Shown here: positions 15,612-18,582 of the stretch, piece after piece
Layout of the letters: each line of letters starts with the position of its first letter
Numbering within the stretch: position 1 is the first letter of the stretch
Source of the DNA: Candidatus Auribacterota bacterium
GTDB taxonomy: Bacteria; Auribacterota; JAFGBW01
DNA length: 18,582 nucleotides
Direction of reading: 5' to 3'
Assembly: GCA_016932965.1 (NCBI GenBank)
Contig: JAFGBW010000097.1
Location: forward strand, 1-18,582
Translations under genes and position numbers: made by a program
The notes under the pieces: model-generated
Database searches by the model: none
Seen by the model: the letters and a program-made list of their open reading frames with translations, nothing else
What the model was told of the DNA's origin: nothing

Positions 15612-16151
15612 AATCATTCGTTCTGAAAAAAGGTTTCACAATGATGGAGCTTCTGACCATCATTGGAATCATCATGATTCTTGCCATGCTGATAGGTTCT
15701 GCTGCCAAAAAAGCTTCACAAGAGGTCAGAAAAAATAAAATGCATGGCCAATCTCAAAAACCTGTATACCATCACTCTTCTTTACTATCAGGATTACAAC
15801 AGTCTTCCTGTACCCGATGTAAATAATGTCCTGATCGTTCCGACCATAGCCAAGGATCAAACCAGTGAAATGATTTGCCCCGCTATACATGGAAACAGTC
15901 CCGCATTGATACCGATACCAGCAACCGTCAACCTGATCAACAGCTTGCACGATTTCATGGATTTTTCATATTGTGATCATACCAATTATCCTCTTTTTTC
16001 CGACACGAAATTTTATGAAAATTCATTCACGGCACCCCATAACGGCATGGGATATGCCGTGACCACTTCAGGTAAAATCATGGAATTCACTGTTCCGGAT
16101 GTCCAGAGCAACAAAAATAAATATGTGACAACCGGACAACATGTCCCCTGA
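15602..16151 (+). pseudogene. Type IV pilin-like (pseudopilin) gene with a one-base frameshift
   Basis: The N-terminus has a prepilin signal: short basic leader ending KKG, cleavage before FTMMELL with Glu at +5, then a hydrophobic helix (IIGIIMILAMLIGSAA). After SQEVRK the frame breaks. The frame +3 continues from about 15738 with KCMANLKNLYTITLLYYQDY and ends at 16151, which is the normal MANLKNL...YYxDYxxLP globular start of G-like pseudopilins. Removing one A from the A6 run at 15730-15735 joins both frames smoothly (VRKIKCMANL), giving about 182 residues. So the gene carries one extra base, by mutation, slippage or read error. AAGAAG stands a few bases before the ATG at 15602; Met3 (15608) is an alternative start. 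No other secretion or pilus genes are nearby, so its role is unclear. Confidence 0.8.
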
Positions 16152-16168
16152 TACAAAATAAACTACTC

Positions 16169-16201
16169 GCCTTAGCAGGCGGAACCCGGATGCCCCATCC
16201 G
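16169..16201 (+). other. Two adjacent small hairpins in the pilin-pstS gap
   Basis: GCCT-TAGC-AGGC (16169-16180) and CGGATG-CCC-CATCCG (16187-16201) are perfect short stems set 6 bases apart, 17 bases after the pilin stop. No U run follows, so a Rho-independent terminator is unlikely. The rest of the 246-base gap (16152-16397) shows only a weak promoter-like pair, TTGATC at 16246-16251 with TACAAA 18 bases on, and no clear Pho box. Confidence 0.4.
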
Positions 16202-16397
16202 TAATTTGTGTGAACCATGCCGACACAGTCTCATTAAAATATTTCTTGATCACTCCTTATCAGATCAGATACAAAAGTAAGACTACGCCTGTTTTCGTCC
16301 CCAATAGGGTTGCCATGCCTGTTGATGATACCAAAACAGAAATATCTTCCAGCTATAGTTAGAAGTAATAGCCACCATTATCTCACAAAGGAGAAGC

Positions 16398-17246
16398 ATG
16401 AAAAAAGGACTGAATATTGTGTGTATTCTTGCAGCTTTATCCATCTCTGCCTGTCATGCAGAAGAAGGAATGGTTCAGATCAAGGGATCCGATACCATGG
16501 TCAATCTGGTCCAATCCTGGGCTGAGACAATGATGGAAACCTCTCCTGATGATTTCATAGCGGTCACAGGAGGAGGGTCCGGGACCGGTTTAGCGGCATT
16601 GATCAACGGAACCTGTGACATTGCCATGAGCTCAAGAAACATTAAAAGTAAGGAAATCGAACTAGCTGGAAAAAAAGGCATCCTTCCTTTTGAAACCATA
16701 GTTGCATCGGACGGTCTGGCGATTGTGGTTCACAGTTCAAATCCTGTTTCAGAACTCACCCTGAAACAACTGTCTGACATCTTTACCGGTAAAATCAAAA
16801 ACTGGAAAGAAGTCGGAGGCAGTGATGCAAAAATAGTGATCTTGTCCCGTGAAGTCAATTCAGGAACACATGTGTATTTTAAAGAACACGTCCTCAGGAA
16901 CAATGATCCGGCTTCACAGGAAGAATTCGCTCCTGACGCGCTTCTTCTTTCATCATCCCAGGCCATTGCAGATGAAGTCGCTGGAAATAAAGATGCCATA
17001 GGCTATTACGGTATGGGATACATCTCGAGCAAACAGAAGGCAGTCAAAGTGGCCATGAGTGAAAATTCAGCCTCTATTGCACCGCTCATTGAAAACGTCA
17101 CAAACGGTTCCTATCCCATCTCTCGTCCGTTGTTTTTTTACACCAACGGGGAACCCAAAGGAACCGTCAAAAAATTTCTCGATTTCTGTCTTTCAGAAGC
17201 AGGCCAAAAAATCGTTCTGGAAACAGATTTCGTCCCTATCAAATAA
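16398..17246 (+). CDS. pstS: Phosphate ABC transporter substrate-binding protein PstS
   Basis: A 282-residue binding protein that captures inorganic phosphate outside the inner membrane for the PstCAB transporter. The signal peptide (KKGLNIVCILAALS) ends in a lipobox, ISAC with Cys19, so it is probably a lipoprotein. Ligand-binding segments follow: IKGSDTM (28-34), VTGGGSGTG (56-64), DIAMSSR (74-80), the ILSREVNSGTHVYFKEHVL stretch with SGT at 155-157, and IGYYGMGY (201-208). Length is that of the short PstS type found in many deltaproteobacteria, cyanobacteria and Gram-positives, shorter than the E. coli type. A strong AAGGAG is placed four bases before the ATG. It leads the pst genes, with pstC following after an unusually long gap. 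Confidence 0.93.
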   Translation: MKKGLNIVCILAALSISACHAEEGMVQIKGSDTMVNLVQSWAETMMETSPDDFIAVTGGGSGTGLAALINGTCDIAMSSRNIKSKEIELAGKKGILPFETIVASDGLAIVVHSSNPVSELTLKQLSDIFTGKIKNWKEVGGSDAKIVILSREVNSGTHVYFKEHVLRNNDPASQEEFAPDALLLSSSQAIADEVAGNKDAIGYYGMGYISSKQKAVKVAMSENSASIAPLIENVTNGSYPISRPLFFYTNGEPKGTVKKFLDFCLSEAGQKIVLETDFVPIK

Positions 17247-17559
17247 TGTGTAAAAATCTGTATTGGGTCTGACAGAGAGATAAAAAGTTACCGTCATAAC
17301 CGGCAATCAGTTAACTCACGGAATTGAGGAGTCAAAATTCTAAAATCCAGTAGTAAAACAAACAGTTCATTGAATAAAACCGTTATCTTACAGGCGTGCC
17401 ATCAAATCATGGACTTTTCTCTGAAGAAATCCGGGATTATTCTGGGTTCTGTCTCCTGAGTTCTGAATTCATAAAAACACGTTATTTTTGTAAGCTATCA
17501 TGATAAACAACAAACTGTCATTGTAAGATTAAATTCATTTTATTACAAATAATGACCCC
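17247..17559 (+). promoter_or_regulatory. 313-base gap between pstS and pstC, probable own control region
   Basis: No gene is seen. Close to pstC there is CTGTCAT (17515-17521), identical to one Pho-box half, but the second half eleven bases on does not match, so PhoB control is only a possibility. CTATCAT occurs at 17495-17501. An inverted pair TTGTAA (17521-17526) and TTACAA (17543-17548) frames the last AT-rich stretch. A GAGGAG at 17326-17331 is not followed by a start codon of any real gene. Confidence 0.35.
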
Positions 17560-18423
17560 ATGAAAAAATTCAAAGAATTCATCATTGAGAAGCTCATTCT
17601 TCTGTGCGGACTTGCTTCCATTCTGTTTGTTTTCATGATTTTCATCTTTCTTCTGAAAGAAGGGCTTTCTGTATTCAAGATTGAATCTCCTTTAAAATTC
17701 CTTTTCGGCGATAAATGGTATCCCATTTCAGAACCGCCCCAGTTGGGCATTTTACCCCTGATCGCGGGTTCAATTGTTGTGACCGTCGGCGCAGCAATCC
17801 TGTCCATTCCCATCGGTATCGGAAGCGCCTTATATATTGCAGAAATCGCACCCTTAAAACTCAAGGAAATACTCAAAGCAGGCATCGAACTTTTAGCAGC
17901 CATCCCAAGCGTTGTCCTGGGATTCATCGGAATGGTCACATTGGTTCCGGCAGTCAAGAGCATTTTTCATCTCCCTACCGGTTTGACCGCGTTTTCAGGG
18001 GCCATCATGCTTGCCTTCATGGCCATGCCGACGATTGTCTCCATAGCCGAAGACGCACTTTACTCGGTTCCCAAGACATACAAGGAAGGGGCGTTTGCGC
18101 TCGGCGCGACGCACTGGCAGACTATATATCGCGTCATTCTTCCGGCAGCCTCATCCGGGCTTCTGGCATCGGTCATGCTGGGCATCGGCCGGGTGATAGG
18201 AGAGACCATGGCTGTCATGATGATAACAGGCAACGCAGCTGTCATACCTAAAACCATCATGCAGCCGGTCAGAACTCTGACAGCCACCATTGCCGCTGAA
18301 ATGGGCGAGGCTGTAGTAGGAAGCGAGCATTATTTCGCCCTGTTTGCGATAGGGATTGTTTTATTTGTCATCAGCTTTGTCATCAATGTCACAGCGGATA
18401 TCTTTCTCCACAGAAGGCAGTGA
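17560..18423 (+). CDS. pstC: Phosphate ABC transporter permease PstC
   Basis: A 287-residue inner-membrane permease, about six transmembrane segments, with the first at residues 11-32. The LFGDKWYPIS-PPQLGILPLIAGS segment (48-71) is the PstC signature ahead of the transport domain. The ABC-permease EAA loop is EGAFALGATHWQTIYRVILP (176-195), and GETMAVMMITGN (214-225) plus RTLTATIAAEMGE (238-250) are PstC-specific. The pairing with PstA distinguishes it from PstA itself. The ATG at 17560 has no good ribosome site; it overlaps the stop of a three-codon ATG-ACC-CCA frame (17552-17563), which may be chance. pstA follows after two bases. Confidence 0.92.
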   Translation: MKKFKEFIIEKLILLCGLASILFVFMIFIFLLKEGLSVFKIESPLKFLFGDKWYPISEPPQLGILPLIAGSIVVTVGAAILSIPIGIGSALYIAEIAPLKLKEILKAGIELLAAIPSVVLGFIGMVTLVPAVKSIFHLPTGLTAFSGAIMLAFMAMPTIVSIAEDALYSVPKTYKEGAFALGATHWQTIYRVILPAASSGLLASVMLGIGRVIGETMAVMMITGNAAVIPKTIMQPVRTLTATIAAEMGEAVVGSEHYFALFAIGIVLFVISFVINVTADIFLHRRQ

Positions 18424-18425
18424 GC

Positions 18426-18582
18426 ATGCATCCGCGCACCACCCAGAAACTGGCTTTTACTTTTTTTCTGCTGGCAACGCTTCTTATCATCGTGCCTGTG
18501 GGACTGGTTGTGGTCATCATCATCCAGAAGGGCATCTCAGCCATATCATGGGAATTTTTAACTTGTGTGCCAAAAAAAGGGA
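18426..18582 (+). CDS. pstA: Phosphate ABC transporter permease PstA, N-terminal fragment
   Basis: The frame is open from ATG at 18426 to the window edge (52 full codons). It reads MHPRTTQKLAFTFFLLATL, then a hydrophobic helix (IIVPVGLVVVIII), then QKGISAISWEFLT and a P-x-x-G end, which is the PstA first helix and following loop. AAGG lies eight bases before the start, and the gene begins two bases after the pstC stop, so the two are translated as a pair. The rest, and the expected pstB and phoU, lie beyond the window. Confidence 0.85.
   Translation, partial: MHPRTTQKLAFTFFLLATLLIIVPVGLVVVIIIQKGISAISWEFLTCVPKKG

Noticed and set aside
16169-16201. Riboswitch (c-di-GMP type) or terminator at the paired hairpins
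   Set aside because: The conserved core of a GEMM riboswitch is absent, and no U run follows the stems.
17515-17536. Full Pho box before pstC
   Set aside because: Only one CTGTCAT half is present; the second repeat at the eleven-base period does not match.
17552-17563. Three-codon leader frame (Met-Thr-Pro) coupled to pstC
   Set aside because: Such a short frame arises easily by chance and has no ribosome site. It is noted in the pstC entry only.
17715-18251. Open frame of 178 codons in another frame of pstC
   Set aside because: Its protein is rich in His, Arg and Ser with no domain, as expected for a shifted reading of a membrane-protein gene. PstC motifs cover the same bases.

Overview
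The window reads as a chromosomal stretch from a Gram-negative, probably anaerobic bacterium. An RND efflux pump end, a Wzx-type flippase, a capsule-type glycosyltransferase, a PstS with a lipobox and a 2-hydroxyacyl-CoA dehydratase-family (double-cubane type) protein together suggest a deltaproteobacterium / Desulfobacterota-like host. That assignment is an inference from gene content only; there is no rRNA or other marker gene.

Region 1 (1-318, + strand) is the C-terminal end of an RND transporter. Region 2 (254-13623, all - strand) is an 11-gene surface polysaccharide locus read from right to left: GT4 glycosyltransferase, flippase, capsule-synthesis-type glycosyltransferase, B12-binding radical SAM protein, M14 metallopeptidase-like protein, NeuC-like epimerase, D-2-hydroxyacid dehydrogenase, NeuB-like synthase, NeuA-like cytidylyltransferase, a methyltransferase with a Cys4 head, and a multi-membrane GT-C-like protein. 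NeuC, dehydrogenase, NeuB and NeuA are joined by 4-base start/stop overlaps. They form a compact module for a CMP-activated nonulosonic (sialic-acid-like) sugar, with a 2-hydroxyacid dehydrogenase built in. The synthase lacks the C-terminal SAF domain of classical NeuB. The M14 protein keeps its zinc ligands but appears to lack the usual catalytic Glu. These are the most unusual parts of the window.

Region 3 (13624-16397, + strand) starts at an AT-rich divergent promoter region. It holds an intact 2-hydroxyacyl-CoA dehydratase-family protein, then a clearly broken activator ATPase (internal deletion plus frameshift), then a type IV pilin-like gene broken by what looks like one extra A in an A tract. 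It looks like a decaying segment.

Region 4 (16398-18582, + strand) is the start of a high-affinity phosphate uptake operon: pstS, an unusually long 313-base gap, pstC, and the first 52 codons of pstA cut by the window edge. No tRNA, rRNA, insertion sequence, CRISPR array or integrase was found.
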